Positions 1-9,545 of a stretch of 64,000 nt of DNA are shown here, piece after piece. The DNA is from Aeromicrobium sp. Root344 (GTDB taxonomy: Bacteria; Actinomycetota; Actinomycetes; Propionibacteriales; Nocardioidaceae), in the NCBI RefSeq assembly GCF_001425755.1, contig NZ_LMDH01000001.1:236708-300707 (forward strand), given 5' to 3'. Each line of letters begins with the position of its first letter. Position 1 is the first letter of the stretch. A program made the position numbers and the translations under genes. The notes under the pieces were generated by a model that saw nothing but the letters and a program-made list of their open reading frames with translations, ran no database searches and was not told the origin of the DNA.

Positions 1-459
1 CTTGTAGCCGCCCAGCGCCGACTCGGTCGCGTCGATGATCTCGGTCTTCCAACCGCGGTGCTCGGCGTAGCGCGTGTACATGCGGAGCAGGTCGCCGGCG
101 AACAGCGCCGACTCCTCGCCACCCTCGCCACCCTTGATCTCCATGATGACGTCCTTGGAGTCCGCCGGGTCGCGGGGAACGAGGAGGCGCTGGAGCCGTT
201 CGCTCAGCTCATGAAGCCGCGGCTCGAGCGTCTCGATCTCCGCGGCGAACGAGTCGTCCTCGGCAGCGAGCTCACGCGCCGCCTCGAGGTCGTCGGTGAC
301 CTGCTGGTAGTCGCGGTACGTCTTGACGATCGCGGTCAGCTCGGCGTAGCGCTGACCCAGCTTCTTGGCCAGGCCCTGGTCGGAGTGCACCGCGGGGTCG
401 GACATGCGGACCTCGAGCTCGGCGTGCTCGGCGACGAGCGTGTCGACGGCTTCGAACAC
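1..459 (-). CDS. prfA: Peptide chain release factor 1 (N-terminal part)
   Basis: Release factor 1 recognises UAA/UAG and triggers peptide release. Only the first 153 codons lie in the window; the GGQ and codon-recognition parts run off the left edge. The visible part holds the helical N-terminal domain and the conserved stretch [20 protein letters not shown]. The chosen start is a GTG at 459, which has GAGGAG five bases upstream; there is no better in-frame ATG. It follows rpmE on the same strand, as in many actinobacteria, with a terminator-like hairpin between them. Confidence 0.95.
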   Translation of the reverse strand, partial: MFEAVDTLVAEHAELEVRMSDPAVHSDQGLAKKLGQRYAELTAIVKTYRDYQQVTDDLEAARELAAEDDSFAAEIETLEPRLHELSERLQRLLVPRDPADSKDVIMEIKGGEGGEESALFAGDLLRMYTRYAEHRGWKTEIIDATESALGGYK

Positions 460-503
460 GATGACTCCTCAGGCTCGGTGCGGACGGGTGCGGACACGAC
501 AAC

Positions 504-540
504 GGCACCGACCCGCACGGCATGCGTACGGGTCGGTGCC
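504..540 (-). terminator. Hairpin between rpmE and prfA
   Basis: A perfect 12-bp stem (GGCACCGACCCG / CGGGTCGGTGCC) has a 13-base loop and lies ten bases past the rpmE stop. It has no clear U-tract, so it may be an intrinsic terminator of the high-GC type or an RNA-stabilising end. Confidence 0.6.
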
Positions 541-549
541 GGAGTGGAG

Positions 550-771
550 CTACTTGCTCTCGGTCGTCTTCTTGGCGTAGCGCTTCTCGAAGCGGGCGAC
601 GCGGCCGCCGGTGTCGAGGATCTTCTGCTTGCCGGTGTAGAACGGGTGGCACGCGGCGCACACGTCGGCGCGCAGGACGCCGTCGGTCGCGGTGCTACGG
701 GTGGTGAACGAGTTGCCACAGGTGCAGGTGACCTGGGTCTCGACGTACTCGGGGTGGATGCCTTGCTTCAT
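550..771 (-). CDS. rpmE: 50S ribosomal protein bL31, zinc-binding type
   Basis: The 73-aa product is a component of the large ribosomal subunit at the central protuberance. It starts MKQGIHPEY and carries four cysteines (C16, C18, C38, C41), the zinc ribbon of the C+ form of L31. The start at 771 has GAGGAC upstream; a longer reading frame extends to 831 but family length supports the shorter form. It lies between rho/gpx and prfA on the same strand. The Zur-associated zinc-free L36 paralogue near 48.2 kb shows that ribosomal zinc sparing exists in this genome, but no zinc-free L31 is visible here. Confidence 0.95.
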   Translation of the reverse strand: MKQGIHPEYVETQVTCTCGNSFTTRSTATDGVLRADVCAACHPFYTGKQKILDTGGRVARFEKRYAKKTTESK

Positions 772-880
772 GATGTCCTCTCGGCGGTCGCTGGGTCGTA
801 TCGCGGGTTGCGATCCGTGAACCAGAACCAAGGATTGATTCTGCCAGTTGGCAGTACGTATAAGGAAATCGAGGGCGGAA

Positions 881-1366
881 CTATTCCTTCGGGAGCAGCT
901 TCTCGATGTCGCCCTTGATCTTCTCCGGCGTCGTGGTCGACCCGTAGCGCTTGACGACGTTGCCCTCGGTGTCGATCAGGAACTTGGTGAAGTTCCACTT
1001 GATCTTGCTCGGGCCGAGGCCGCCCTTCTCCTGCTTGAGCCACTGGTAGAGCGGGTGGGCGTTGTCGCCATTGACCTCGATCTCGGAGAACAGCGGGAAC
1101 GTCACGCCGAAGTTCTTCTCGCAGAACGTCGCGGTCTCCTCGTCGGAGTCGGGGTTCTGGTGCCCGAACTGGTCGCACGGGAAGCCGAGCACGACCAGGC
1201 CTTGGTCGACGTACTCCTGGTAGACGGCTTCGAGGCCCTTGAACTGCGGGGTGAACCCGCACTGCGTCGCGGTGTTGACCACGAGCAGGACCTTCCCCTT
1301 GTAGTCGGCCAGCAGCCGCTCGGTGCCGTCGATCGCCGTCGCGGAGAAGTCATATGCAGTCGTCAT
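881..1366 (-). CDS. Glutathione peroxidase family (thioredoxin-type, Cys active site)
   Basis: The 161-aa product is a cytosolic peroxidase of the GPx family. The peroxidatic residue is Cys36 in [11 protein letters not shown], followed by a FPCDQFG segment (commonly FPCNQFG, so an Asp replaces the usual Asn) and WNFTKFL, which supply the Gln and Trp/Asn of the catalytic tetrad. Actinobacterial members normally use thioredoxin or mycothiol systems rather than glutathione; that is family knowledge. The ATG at 1366 is the first Met of the conserved N-terminus. It is transcribed in the same direction as rho upstream and rpmE downstream. Confidence 0.9.
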   Translation of the reverse strand: MTTAYDFSATAIDGTERLLADYKGKVLLVVNTATQCGFTPQFKGLEAVYQEYVDQGLVVLGFPCDQFGHQNPDSDEETATFCEKNFGVTFPLFSEIEVNGDNAHPLYQWLKQEKGGLGPSKIKWNFTKFLIDTEGNVVKRYGSTTTPEKIKGDIEKLLPKE

Positions 1367-1420
1367 GACGCCAACCCTAGTTGCGCACGACAACGACGGC
1401 AGGACGAGCCCAGGAACGCC

Positions 1421-1450
1421 GACGGGCCCGAGATCTCCCCCGGGCCCGTC
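1421..1450 (-). terminator. rho terminator hairpin
   Basis: A perfect 10-bp stem (GACGGGCCCG / CGGGCCCGTC) with a 10-base loop begins 12 bases past the rho stop and separates rho from the peroxidase gene. Confidence 0.7.
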
Positions 1451-1461
1451 GAACGTACGGA

Positions 1462-3357
1462 CTACTTGCCGTTGCTGGTCCCGTCCTGCGGCAGCGTCGT
1501 GTTGATCTGCATCAGGAACTCGACGTTGCTCGTGGTCTTCTTGAGCTTGTCCAGGATGAGCTCGAGGCCCTGCTGGCCCTCGAGGCCCGAGAGCACGCGG
1601 CGCAGCTTCCACACGACGGCCAGCTCGTCCTTGCCCATGAGCAGCTCCTCACGGCGCGTGCTCGAGGCGTCGACGTCGACCGCCGGGAAGATGCGCTTGT
1701 CGGCGAAGTCACGACGCAGGCGGAGCTCCCAGTTGCCGGTGCCCTTGAACTCCTCGAAGATGACCTCGTCCATGCGCGAACCGGTCTCGACGAGCGCCGT
1801 GGCGAGGATCGTCAGCGAGCCGCCGTCCTCGATGTTGCGCGCGGCGCCGAAGAACTTCTTGGGCGGGTAGAGCGCGGACGAGTCGACACCACCGGACATG
1901 ATGCGACCGCTGGTGGGCGCCGCCAGGTTGTAGGCCCGACCGAGGCGGGTGATGCCGTCGAGCAGCAGCACGACGTCGTGACCCAGCTCGACGAGGCGCT
2001 TGGCGCGCTCGATCGCGAGCTCGGCGACCGTCGTGTGGTCGGTGGCGGGACGGTCGAACGTCGAGGCGATGACCTCACCCTTGACGGTGCGCTGGAAGTC
2101 GGTGACCTCCTCCGGACGCTCGTCGACGAGGACGATCATCAGGTGGCACTCGGGGTTGTTCTCGGTGATCGCGTTGGCGACCTGCTGCATGATCATGGTC
2201 TTGCCGGCCTTGGGCGGCGACACGATCAGGCCGCGCTGGCCCTTGCCGATCGGGGCGACGAGGTCGACCACGCGACCCGTGAGCCCGCCGGCCTCGCCCT
2301 CGAGGCGCAGGCGCTCCGACGGGTAGAGCGGGGTCAGCTTGGCGAACTCGACGCGCTTGAGGCTCTCGTCGAGAGTCATGCCGTTGACCGACTCGATCTT
2401 GACCATCGGGTTGAACTTCTCCTTGCGCTCGCCCTCGCGGGGCTGGCGCACCTGGCCGATGACGGCGTCGCCGCGGCGAAGCCCCCACTTGCGGACCATG
2501 GAGAGGGAGACGTAGACGTCGTTCTCGCTGGGCAGGTAGCCCGTGGTGCGGACGAACGCGTAGTTGTCGAGGATGTCGAGGATGCCGGCAGCCGGCACGA
2601 GGACGTCGTCCTCGGTGTAGGTCGTGTCGACCTCGGAACCACGACCGCCCGCGTTGCGGTTGCGGCCGCGACGGTTGCGACGGCGTCCCATGCCACCGTC
2701 CTCGTCGTCCTCGAACTGACCCTGGTTGCGGTTGTTGCCGCCCTGGGCCTGGCCCTGGTTCTGGCCCTGTCCCTGGTTGCGGTTGTTGCCGCCGCCATCG
2801 TTGCGGTTCTGGTTGCGGTTGTTGCCGCCGCCGTCGTTGTCGCGGTTCTGGTTCTGGTTGCGGTTCTGGTTGCGGTTGCGGTTGCCGCCCTGGCGACCCG
2901 ACTCGTCGTCGGAGGTGTCGTCGTTGCGGGACTCGCTCCTGGACTCCTGCTGGTCCGAACCGCTGTCGTTCTTGTCGGCCTTGTCGTTCTTGTCGGCCTT
3001 GGGCTCGTTGCGGGGCTTGCGGGTGTCGCTCGTGGACTCGGCCGGCGCCTCGGCGGCGGGCTGCTCAGTCCTGGCAGCCGCAGCGGCGTCGCCCTTGCTG
3101 GTGTCGACCTTGCTGGGCGCGGCCGCGGCGACCGCGGCCTTGGTCGAGGTGCCGGCGTCTCCGCGGGCGATCTTGATGGCGTCGATGAGAGCGCCCTTGC
3201 GCATCTTGTCGGCGCCGGTGATGCCGAGCTCGCCGGCGATCTCCTGGAGCTCGGCGAGCACCTTTCCGCCCAGGCCACCGCTGGTCTTGCGCGGGGCCGG
3301 CGCCGCGGCATCGGCCGCAGGCGTGGAGGATTCAGGTGTGATGGTGGTTTCAGTCAC
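1462..3357 (-). CDS. rho: Transcription termination factor Rho
   Basis: Hexameric RNA-dependent ATPase that ends transcription. The 631-aa product has a Rho_N helix-turn module (about residues 25-60, [17 protein letters not shown]), then a disordered insertion, the cold-shock RNA-binding domain, and the RecA-like motor with Walker A SPPKAGKT at about residue 380. The insertion is typical of actinobacterial Rho; here residues about 157-214 are built from [12 protein letters not shown] and QGQ repeats with Arg. I chose the GTG at 3357, preceded by AGGA, because the upstream in-frame codons do not match the family. The preceding gene on this strand is thrB, about 200 bases upstream. Confidence 0.97.
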   Translation of the reverse strand: MTETTITPESSTPAADAAAPAPRKTSGGLGGKVLAELQEIAGELGITGADKMRKGALIDAIKIARGDAGTSTKAAVAAAAPSKVDTSKGDAAAAARTEQPAAEAPAESTSDTRKPRNEPKADKNDKADKNDSGSDQQESRSESRNDDTSDDESGRQGGNRNRNQNRNQNQNRDNDGGGNNRNQNRNDGGGNNRNQGQGQNQGQAQGGNNRNQGQFEDDEDGGMGRRRNRRGRNRNAGGRGSEVDTTYTEDDVLVPAAGILDILDNYAFVRTTGYLPSENDVYVSLSMVRKWGLRRGDAVIGQVRQPREGERKEKFNPMVKIESVNGMTLDESLKRVEFAKLTPLYPSERLRLEGEAGGLTGRVVDLVAPIGKGQRGLIVSPPKAGKTMIMQQVANAITENNPECHLMIVLVDERPEEVTDFQRTVKGEVIASTFDRPATDHTTVAELAIERAKRLVELGHDVVLLLDGITRLGRAYNLAAPTSGRIMSGGVDSSALYPPKKFFGAARNIEDGGSLTILATALVETGSRMDEVIFEEFKGTGNWELRLRRDFADKRIFPAVDVDASSTRREELLMGKDELAVVWKLRRVLSGLEGQQGLELILDKLKKTTSNVEFLMQINTTLPQDGTSNGK

Positions 3358-3559
3358 GTAGGTTCCTTTGGATGAGGCCACAAGGCCTGATGCCCGGACA
3401 GATCCGGTTCGCATGAAAGGCTTGCCCGTATCCGACGGGCGACTTGAATGGCACTGCTACTTGTCACTGTCGGGGAGTTTCGCACTCGACTCCGACTCAC
3501 CCACTGTAACACCAGGGGGTCATCCCGCATTCCGCTCGGGTTCATGTCACAGGGACTTC

Positions 3560-4438
3560 TCAGAGCGTGCGCGCACCCTCGGTGTCGACGTCCAGCTCGA
3601 GCACGGACCAGCCTTCGGGGACCCGGTCGGCGACACCTCTGGCGAACGACAGGACCGTCGGACCGGCGCCGGAGATGATCGTCGGAATGCCCTCCACCCG
3701 CAGCTGCCTGAGCAGCTTGTAGGACTCCGGCATCGCGTCGGCGCGGTACGTCTGGTGGATCCGGTCCTCGGTGGCCCAGATCAGGCGCTCGGGCGCGACG
3801 GTGAGGGCGGCGACGAGCAGCGCGGCGCGGCCGGCGTTGACGGCTGCGTCACGGTGCGGCACGGTCTCGGGCAGCAACCCGCGGGCCTTCTCGGTCGACA
3901 CCGCCACGGAGGGCACGAACGCCGTCACCTGCACGGCGGTGTCGAGGCGCTGCACCTCAGCCGCTGCACCGTCGACCCAGGCGATCGTCAGGCCTCCGAA
4001 CATCGCCGCGGCGACATTGTCGGGGTGACCTTCGAGGTCGACCGCCAGCTGGAACGCCGCCCGGTCGTCAAGACGTGACGCACTGCCCTCGACCAGCGCG
4101 CGGGCCAGTGCGATGCCGCCGACGATCGCCGCGGCCGACGAGCCCAGGCCTCGCCCGTGCGGGATCGCGTTGGCGCACGCGAGCCGCAGCCCCGGCGGGC
4201 GCTCGCCCAGGAGGTCGAACGTCGCCGTCATCGCGGTGACCACGAGGTGATCGCTGGTCCTCGGGACGTCCCGCTCCCCCTCGCCGCTGACCTCGATCTC
4301 GAGGCCGGGCTCGTCGAGGACCTCGGCGGTGATCTCGTCGTACAGCGTCAGGGCCAGGCCCAGTGCGTCGAAGCCCGGACCGAGGTTGGCGCTGGAGGCC
4401 GGCGTGCGTACGGTGACCGGGCCGTCGACGAACGTCAT
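3560..4438 (-). CDS. thrB: Homoserine kinase
   Basis: Phosphorylates L-homoserine to O-phosphohomoserine for ThrC. The 292-aa GHMP-family protein has the ATP-binding glycine/serine loop [16 protein letters not shown] and the N-terminal [15 protein letters not shown] signature. The start overlaps the thrC stop by four bases, so the pair is probably translationally coupled in the hom-thrC-thrB operon. Confidence 0.97.
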   Translation of the reverse strand: MTFVDGPVTVRTPASSANLGPGFDALGLALTLYDEITAEVLDEPGLEIEVSGEGERDVPRTSDHLVVTAMTATFDLLGERPPGLRLACANAIPHGRGLGSSAAAIVGGIALARALVEGSASRLDDRAAFQLAVDLEGHPDNVAAAMFGGLTIAWVDGAAAEVQRLDTAVQVTAFVPSVAVSTEKARGLLPETVPHRDAAVNAGRAALLVAALTVAPERLIWATEDRIHQTYRADAMPESYKLLRQLRVEGIPTIISGAGPTVLSFARGVADRVPEGWSVLELDVDTEGARTL

Positions 4439-5493
4439 ACGAGGCCGGCGACCTCGGCCGCCGCGTGCACGTCGACGTCGATGACCGAGTCGACGATCGA
4501 GTCGACGCCCGACAGGGCCGTCTCGGTGTCCTTGAGGCCGTGGCCCGTCACGGTGATCGCGATCGTCGAGCCGGGCGCGACCGCTGCGGCCGACTTGAGC
4601 AGTCCGGCGACGCCGGCGGCCGACGCGGGCTCCACGAAGACACCGTCACGCGATGCGAGCTCGCGCTGCGCGCTCAGGATCTCCTGGTCGGTGACCGCCT
4701 CGATGCGGCCCTGGGAGTCGTCACGAGCGGCGACGGCGAGCTGCCACGACGCGGGGTTGCCGACGCGGATCGCCGTGGCGAGGGTCTCGGGGTGCTCGAC
4801 CGGGTGGCCCAGCACGATGGGTGCGGAACCCTCTGCCTGGAACCCCCACATCGCCGGGGTCCTGGTGGCGATGCCGGCGTCGGCGTACTCCTGGTAGCCC
4901 AGCCAGTAGGCCGAGATGTTGCCGGCGTTGCCGACCGGCAGGATGTGCAGGTCAGGGGCATCGCCGAGCGCGTCGACGATCTCGAACGACGCGGTCTTCT
5001 GGCCCTGGAGGCGTACGGGGTTGACCGAGTTGACGAGGGCGACCGGATATTGCTCGGCGAGGTCACGGGCGACCTGCAGGCACTGGTCGAACCCGCCGCG
5101 CAGCTGGATCACGGAGGCACCGTGCATGACGGCCTGCGCCATCTTGCCGGCGGCGATCTTGCCGTGCGGGACCAGGACGATCGGGGTCAGCCCGGCACGC
5201 GCGGCATACGCCGTCATCGACGCCGAGGTGTTGCCGGTCGACGCGCAGACGACGGCCTTGGCGCCTTCGCCGGCAGCGACCGAGATCGCTGCGGTCATGC
5301 CGCGGTCCTTGAACGATCCCGTCGGGTTGTCGCCCTCGACCTTGAGCCACACGTCGCCGCGGACGATGCCCGACAGCCACGCCGAGTGCACGAGCGGGGT
5401 GCCGCCCTCGCCGAGGGTGATGACCGGGGTCTCGGGGGTGACCGGGAGCCACTCGCGATACTCCTCGATCACGCCACGCCACAGGTGAGCCAT
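4435..5493 (-). CDS. thrC: Threonine synthase
   Basis: PLP enzyme converting O-phosphohomoserine to threonine. The 352-aa product is the short actinobacterial class. The PLP lysine is in [12 protein letters not shown], and a glycine-rich phosphate cradle ([12 protein letters not shown]) follows. It overlaps hom by one base (TGATG) and thrB by four, giving a tight three-gene operon. Confidence 0.97.
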   Translation of the reverse strand: MAHLWRGVIEEYREWLPVTPETPVITLGEGGTPLVHSAWLSGIVRGDVWLKVEGDNPTGSFKDRGMTAAISVAAGEGAKAVVCASTGNTSASMTAYAARAGLTPIVLVPHGKIAAGKMAQAVMHGASVIQLRGGFDQCLQVARDLAEQYPVALVNSVNPVRLQGQKTASFEIVDALGDAPDLHILPVGNAGNISAYWLGYQEYADAGIATRTPAMWGFQAEGSAPIVLGHPVEHPETLATAIRVGNPASWQLAVAARDDSQGRIEAVTDQEILSAQRELASRDGVFVEPASAAGVAGLLKSAAAVAPGSTIAITVTGHGLKDTETALSGVDSIVDSVIDVDVHAAAEVAGLV

Positions 5494-6812
5494 CAGGATC
5501 CTCCCTCGACGCGCATCACGGATGTCACGTCACGAACCATGTCGAGCCCGCGGAGCGAGGCGACGGTCGCCGACAGGGCCGCGTCGTCGGCCTCGTGCGT
5601 CACGATGACGAGCTGGGCGTCGTCGCCGCTGCCCTCCTGGCGGACCGTGCGGATCGAGACGTCGAACTCCGCGAACGCATTGGCGACCGACGCAAGCACG
5701 CCCGCACGGTCGTCGACGTCGATCGACACGTGGTAACGGGTGCGCGCCAGGCCGATGTCGAGCACCTCGAGCTGAGCATGCGTCGACTCGCCGGGACCGA
5801 AGACATTGCTGCGGCGGTTGCGGGCGACCGACACGACGTCGCCGAGCACGGCGCTCGCAGTCGGCGCGCCACCGGCGCCCGGGCCGTAGAACATGAGCTG
5901 GCCGGCCGCCTCGCTCTCGACGAACACCGCGTTGTAGGCGCCGTGGACGCTGGCGAGTGGGTGGGAGAGCGGGATCATCGCGGGGTGCACGCGCGCCGAG
6001 ACAGCCGGACCGTCGGGCGTCTCGCGCTGCTCGCAGATTGCGAGGAGCTTGACGACGCAGCCCATCTCGGCGGCCGAGCGTACGTCTGCGGCCGTGACGT
6101 CACTGATGCCCTCGCGGTGGACGTCGCCGATCGTCACCCGCGTGTGGAACGCCAGTCCGGCGAGGATCGCGGCCTTGGACGCAGCGTCGAAGCCCTCGAT
6201 GTCGGCGGTGGGGTCGGCCTCGGCATAGCCGAGCCGCTGGGCCTCGTCGAGCGCCTCGGAGAACCCCTGACCGGTCGTGGTCATGGCGTCGAGGATGAAG
6301 TTGGTCGTGCCGTTGACGATGCCGAGCACACGCTGCACCCGGTCGCCGGCGAGGGACTCGCGCAGCGGCCGGACGATGGGGATCGCGCCGGCGACGGCGG
6401 CCTCGAAGTAGAGGTCGCGCTCGGCCTTGTGGGCCGCCTCGAACAGGGTCGCACCGTCCTCGGCGAGCAGCGCCTTGTTGGCGGTGACGACCGAGGCGCC
6501 GTTGTCGAGGGCCGACAAGATGAGCTCGCGGGCGGGCTCGATGCCGCCGATGACCTCGATCACGACGTCGATGTCGCCGCGGGCGACGAGCCCGGCCGCA
6601 TCCGTGGTGAACAGCTCGGCCGGCACGTCGAGGTCGCGCTCACGGCCGAGACGGCGCACGGCGATGCCGGCCAGCTCGAGCGGGGCGCCCACGCGCTGGG
6701 CGAGCTCTTCGGAGTCGCTCGTGAGCAACCGGGCGACTTCCGTGCCGACGACTCCGCAGCCCAACAGGGCGACGCGGAGCGGGCGACCGGGGGACCACGA
6801 GGATGCGCTCAC
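5493..6812 (-). CDS. hom: Homoserine dehydrogenase
   Basis: Reduces aspartate semialdehyde to homoserine, the branch point to threonine and methionine. The 439-aa product has an N-terminal NAD(P) fold ([13 protein letters not shown]), the catalytic/dimerisation domain with [10 protein letters not shown] and [11 protein letters not shown], and a C-terminal ACT domain (about residues 355-430), the usual site of threonine feedback. It starts with GTG at 6812. A TACCCT hexamer lies six bases before the start, so the operon mRNA is likely leaderless. Confidence 0.97.
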   Translation of the reverse strand: MSASSWSPGRPLRVALLGCGVVGTEVARLLTSDSEELAQRVGAPLELAGIAVRRLGRERDLDVPAELFTTDAAGLVARGDIDVVIEVIGGIEPARELILSALDNGASVVTANKALLAEDGATLFEAAHKAERDLYFEAAVAGAIPIVRPLRESLAGDRVQRVLGIVNGTTNFILDAMTTTGQGFSEALDEAQRLGYAEADPTADIEGFDAASKAAILAGLAFHTRVTIGDVHREGISDVTAADVRSAAEMGCVVKLLAICEQRETPDGPAVSARVHPAMIPLSHPLASVHGAYNAVFVESEAAGQLMFYGPGAGGAPTASAVLGDVVSVARNRRSNVFGPGESTHAQLEVLDIGLARTRYHVSIDVDDRAGVLASVANAFAEFDVSIRTVRQEGSGDDAQLVIVTHEADDAALSATVASLRGLDMVRDVTSVMRVEGGS

Positions 6813-6818
6813 CGGTCA

Positions 6819-6824
6819 AGGGTA
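6819..6824 (-). promoter_or_regulatory. hom: -10 element of the hom operon, leaderless type
   Basis: TACCCT is followed by six bases and then the hom GTG. This spacing places the transcription start at the start codon. Confidence 0.55.
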
Positions 6825-6970
6825 TCGGCGACCGGGCCCCGGGCACGACGCGGTGCGTCGAATGAGCAGCGCGCGAGGGATGCGTCACCATAGCCCAGGA
6901 GGGCCGTCGATCGTTGACACCATGAAGCCCCGCGGCATCGTCGTGGGCCCAAGAGAAGAGTCAGGTTTTC

Positions 6971-7534
6971 ATGAAGCGCAGGAGCCGATCAGCCCTCAAG
7001 CAGCGCGCCGCCATCGCCATCGGCGTCGTGGCCAGCTTGATCGCCGCAGTCTCCGTGGTGATGCTTCTCAAGGGGGGCGGCACCAGTGACGACCCCTCGG
7101 CCACACGCAGCGACGAGGCATCGAGCCTCAACGGCACCGGCGTGACCGACTCGATCGAGCCCGAACCCTCGTCCGGCACGCCCAAGTCGACCGGCGCCCC
7201 CGGAGGCAAGGGCTTCGCCTCCAACGCGATCGACGACCCCTTCGGGGGCGAGGCCAGCGACCGTCGCATCTATCGGGTCGTCATCACGATCAGCTCGACG
7301 GGCCCCGCCTACATCGGCTACCGCTACCGCGACCACCGGGCCATGCAGACTCGGGTCATCGACAACAGCTTCACGGTCTCGCGATCGGTACGGGGCCCGC
7401 TCCCGGTCGCGCAGGCTGTTGCCCAGGTGCTGGAACGCGGCTCGTCGGCCACCTGCCGGATATCGGTCGACGGGGTGGTCGTGAGCGAACGCACCGCAAC
7501 AGGTCGCTACAAGGTCACGGTCTGCGCCGGCTGA
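6971..7534 (+). CDS. Membrane-anchored MmpS-like protein
   Basis: The 187-aa product has a basic N-terminus, one membrane helix (about residues 12-34), a Ser/Pro/Gly-rich linker and a C-terminal beta domain of about 85 residues. That domain has two cysteines placed as SSATCRISVDGVVV...VTVCAG, resembling the disulfide-linked fold of mycobacterial MmpS proteins. MmpS proteins work with RND exporters; no MmpL partner is in the window, so a matching role is unproven. It converges on the SoxR-linked pump gene, overlapping its 3' end by 20 bases. Confidence 0.6.
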   Translation: MKRRSRSALKQRAAIAIGVVASLIAAVSVVMLLKGGGTSDDPSATRSDEASSLNGTGVTDSIEPEPSSGTPKSTGAPGGKGFASNAIDDPFGGEASDRRIYRVVITISSTGPAYIGYRYRDHRAMQTRVIDNSFTVSRSVRGPLPVAQAVAQVLERGSSATCRISVDGVVVSERTATGRYKVTVCAG

Positions 7535-8882
7535 CCCCCGGGTCCACCACTCGCAGGCTCGCCGCGACACCCAGCGCTCCGGTGGCTCCGGCCAGCGCGA
7601 ACACCAGCACGTAGCCGGTCACGTCGTCGACGCCGAGCATGACGGCGAACACGACGCTGCCCACTGCGAGCACGAGCGACTGCACCACGGCGTCGCTGGT
7701 CTGCATCGCCGCACTGTTGGCACCCTGCTCCCCCGCACCCGAGTGATCCAGGAGCAGGACGCCCAGCGTCGAGGCCGCCAGACCCATGCCTAGACCGCCG
7801 ACGCTCCAGGTCGCCGCGATCACCAGCACCGGCACGGTGTCGGTGAGGGTCAGGAAGCCCGCGCCCGTGCCGGTCAGCACGCAGACGGCGCCGAGCCGCA
7901 CGCGCAGGGTCTTGGACGACAGCGCCGGCACGTTGGCGGCGATCCACGATCCGCTGAACCAGAGGACGGCCGCGCTCGTCAGCAGCAGCCCCGCCTGGGA
8001 CACCTCGAGGCCGCGGTGCTCGACGAGAGACAGTGGGACGTACGTCTCCGCCCCGAAGAACGCCGCGCTGAGCAGGCTGCGGGTCACGATGACGCTCGGC
8101 AGGCCGCGGCGGCCGCGCCACGTGCCGGCCGGCAGGAGCCGCGGTGCGTACGCGCCGATGAGGGCCAGCGCGACGGCCAGCAGGACCGGCCACCACGCGA
8201 CGGCACGCTGCCCCGCCAGGCTGACCGCAAGGATGCCGCCAGCGGTCCATGCGGCCCACCCGAGGCGGCGGCGGTCGGCCGTGACCTCGGGGTCGCCGTC
8301 GAGGCGGCTCAGCGCCTGCCAGATCAGCAGAAGGGAGCCGACCGCGACCAGAGGCACGCTCAGGAACACCCAACGCCAGCCGACGTGGTCGGCGATGAAC
8401 CCCGCGATGACCGGCCCGACGAGAGCCGGCAGCACCCAGGCGCTGGTCATGACGGTCCACACGCGCGCCCGCATGTGATCCGGGAACACCTTGCCGATGA
8501 CGACGTAGAGCCCCACCCCGACGAACCCCATGCCGAGTCCCTGCACCGAACGGCCGACGAGGAAGACCGCCATCGTCGGTGCCAGCCCGGCCAGCAGGAG
8601 GCCTGCGGAGAAGATCCCGACGCCGGCCCGCAGCGCGAGGCCGGGGCCCCGGCGATCCATCAGGGGTCCGGCGATCGTCATCGAGACCACGGCGACGGCC
8701 GACGGCGCGGCGAACGACAGCGCGTACAGGCCGAGGCCGTCGAGCTCGTCCGCGACGACGGGCATGACCGTGGCGACGGCGAGCGACTCGAACGCCACGA
8801 GGAAGGCCAACGAGAAGATGCCCGCGACGACGCGACCGTACGGTCCGAGCCAGAGCCGGTCGGTGTGCTCGAGTGTCGTCAT
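7515..8882 (-). CDS. MFS drug/redox-agent efflux transporter
   Basis: The 455-aa integral membrane protein of the major facilitator family has about 12-14 hydrophobic segments and an MDRRGPGLALR loop (motif A-like) after helix 2. Its ATG at 8882 overlaps the stop of the 39-codon remnant upstream by four bases (ATGA), so its translation is probably coupled to that remnant. Both lie downstream of a perfect SoxR box. Actinobacterial SoxR usually controls efflux pumps and oxidoreductases that deal with redox-active compounds. The exported substrate cannot be read from sequence. Confidence 0.88.
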   Translation of the reverse strand: MTTLEHTDRLWLGPYGRVVAGIFSLAFLVAFESLAVATVMPVVADELDGLGLYALSFAAPSAVAVVSMTIAGPLMDRRGPGLALRAGVGIFSAGLLLAGLAPTMAVFLVGRSVQGLGMGFVGVGLYVVIGKVFPDHMRARVWTVMTSAWVLPALVGPVIAGFIADHVGWRWVFLSVPLVAVGSLLLIWQALSRLDGDPEVTADRRRLGWAAWTAGGILAVSLAGQRAVAWWPVLLAVALALIGAYAPRLLPAGTWRGRRGLPSVIVTRSLLSAAFFGAETYVPLSLVEHRGLEVSQAGLLLTSAAVLWFSGSWIAANVPALSSKTLRVRLGAVCVLTGTGAGFLTLTDTVPVLVIAATWSVGGLGMGLAASTLGVLLLDHSGAGEQGANSAAMQTSDAVVQSLVLAVGSVVFAVMLGVDDVTGYVLVFALAGATGALGVAASLRVVDPGVSRRRP

Positions 8883-8998
8883 CGGAGCGCGTCCGGGACC
8901 AGGACGACCGTGCCGTACGTCTGCCGGCTCTCGAGCGCCCGGTGTGCGCCTGGCTGTCCCTCCGCTGGCTCGAGCTCGACCTGCCTGATCGCGTGCAT
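8879..8998 (-). pseudogene. Internally deleted quinone oxidoreductase (39-codon remnant)
   Basis: The frame encodes 39 residues beginning MHAIRQVELEPAE and ending AHRALESRQTYGTVVLVPD. The first part resembles the N-terminus, and the second the extreme C-terminus (AHRALESRxTxGKVVLVP), of zinc-type NADPH quinone oxidoreductases of about 310-330 residues. Everything between is missing, yet the frame, the start codon and the ATGA overlap with the pump gene are intact. The simplest reading is an in-frame deletion that left a translated leader. A newly evolved small protein is possible but the two-ended match argues against it. Confidence 0.7.
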
Positions 8999-9025
8999 GC
9001 TGCTCCTTCGTCGCTGGTGAAGGAC

Positions 9026-9031
9026 AGTCCA
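9026..9031 (-). promoter_or_regulatory. SoxR-controlled promoter of the remnant/pump operon (-10)
   Basis: On the minus strand TTGACC (9056-9051) is followed by 19 bases and TGGACT (9031-9026). The long 19-base spacer containing the operator is the hallmark of MerR/SoxR-activated promoters. Confidence 0.65.
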
Positions 9032-9034
9032 CAA

Positions 9035-9052
9035 CCTCAACTCGACTTGAGG
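9035..9052. promoter_or_regulatory. SoxR box
   Basis: The 18-bp dyad CCTCAACTCGACTTGAGG matches the classical SoxR operator CCTCAA-N6-TTGAGG. It lies in the spacer of the pump-operon promoter and overlaps the likely -35 (TTGAGG) of soxR itself, so activation and autoregulation can share one site. Confidence 0.9.
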
Positions 9053-9083
9053 TCAACTCGTACGCACGAGGTAAACCCGAAGT

Positions 9084-9545
9084 ATGGTTGAGGTCATGAC
9101 GATCTCGAAGCACCAGCCGCTGAGCCCCGGCGAGGTCGCCGCGCGCGCCGGCGTGGCCGTGTCGGCGCTGCACTTCTACGAGCGCGAGGGGCTCATCGAG
9201 AGCGAGCGGACCGCTGGCAACCAGCGTCGCTATCACCGCGACGTGCTGCGCAGGATCTCGTTCATCCGCGTCTCGCAAGGGCTGGGTATCAGTCTCGCCC
9301 GGATCCGCGAGGCGCTCGACTCGTTGCCCGACGACAAGGTGCCGACCAAGGCCGACTGGGCCCGGCTGTCGCAGGGCTGGCGGGCCGACCTCGACTCCCG
9401 CATCGACCAGCTGCAACGCCTGCGGGACAACCTCGACGGCTGCATCGGCTGCGGCTGCCTGTCGCTCAAGAGCTGCTCGCTCTACAACCCCGAGGACTGG
9501 CTCGCCACGACCGGCCCGGGTCCGAGGCGCCTGCTACGGCGCTAG
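9084..9545 (+). CDS. soxR: Redox-sensing transcriptional activator SoxR
   Basis: MerR-family regulator with a [2Fe-2S] cluster. The 153-aa product has an N-terminal winged helix (PGEVAARAGVAVSALHFYEREGL), a dimerising coiled coil and the C-terminal cluster motif CIGCGCLSLKSC followed by the typical NPEDWL tail. I take the ATG at 9084: TAAACC lies six bases before it, and TTGAGG of the SoxR box lies 19 bases before that. An ATG at 9096 is possible. It is divergent from its target operon. Its 3' end overlaps the DUF1345 gene by four bases. Confidence 0.95.
   Translation: MVEVMTISKHQPLSPGEVAARAGVAVSALHFYEREGLIESERTAGNQRRYHRDVLRRISFIRVSQGLGISLARIREALDSLPDDKVPTKADWARLSQGWRADLDSRIDQLQRLRDNLDGCIGCGCLSLKSCSLYNPEDWLATTGPGPRRLLRR

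Noticed and set aside
2700..2890. Short repeats that could suggest a CRISPR array
   Set aside because: They are in-frame codon repeats (Asn, Gln, Arg, Gly) inside rho without spacer structure.
1381..3375. A 664-codon frame antisense to rho
   Set aside because: It mirrors the rho codons, and its long hydrophobic LVAV stretch is just the complement of the Asn/Arg repeats.
5595..6893. Long plus-strand frame over hom
   Set aside because: Composition typical of an antisense shadow; hom on the minus strand has every family motif.
8883..9416. N-terminal extension of the MFS pump as a 633-residue protein
   Set aside because: The upstream part is in another frame from the oxidoreductase remnant, crosses the SoxR promoter and has no membrane or domain pattern; the ATG at 8882 fits the family.
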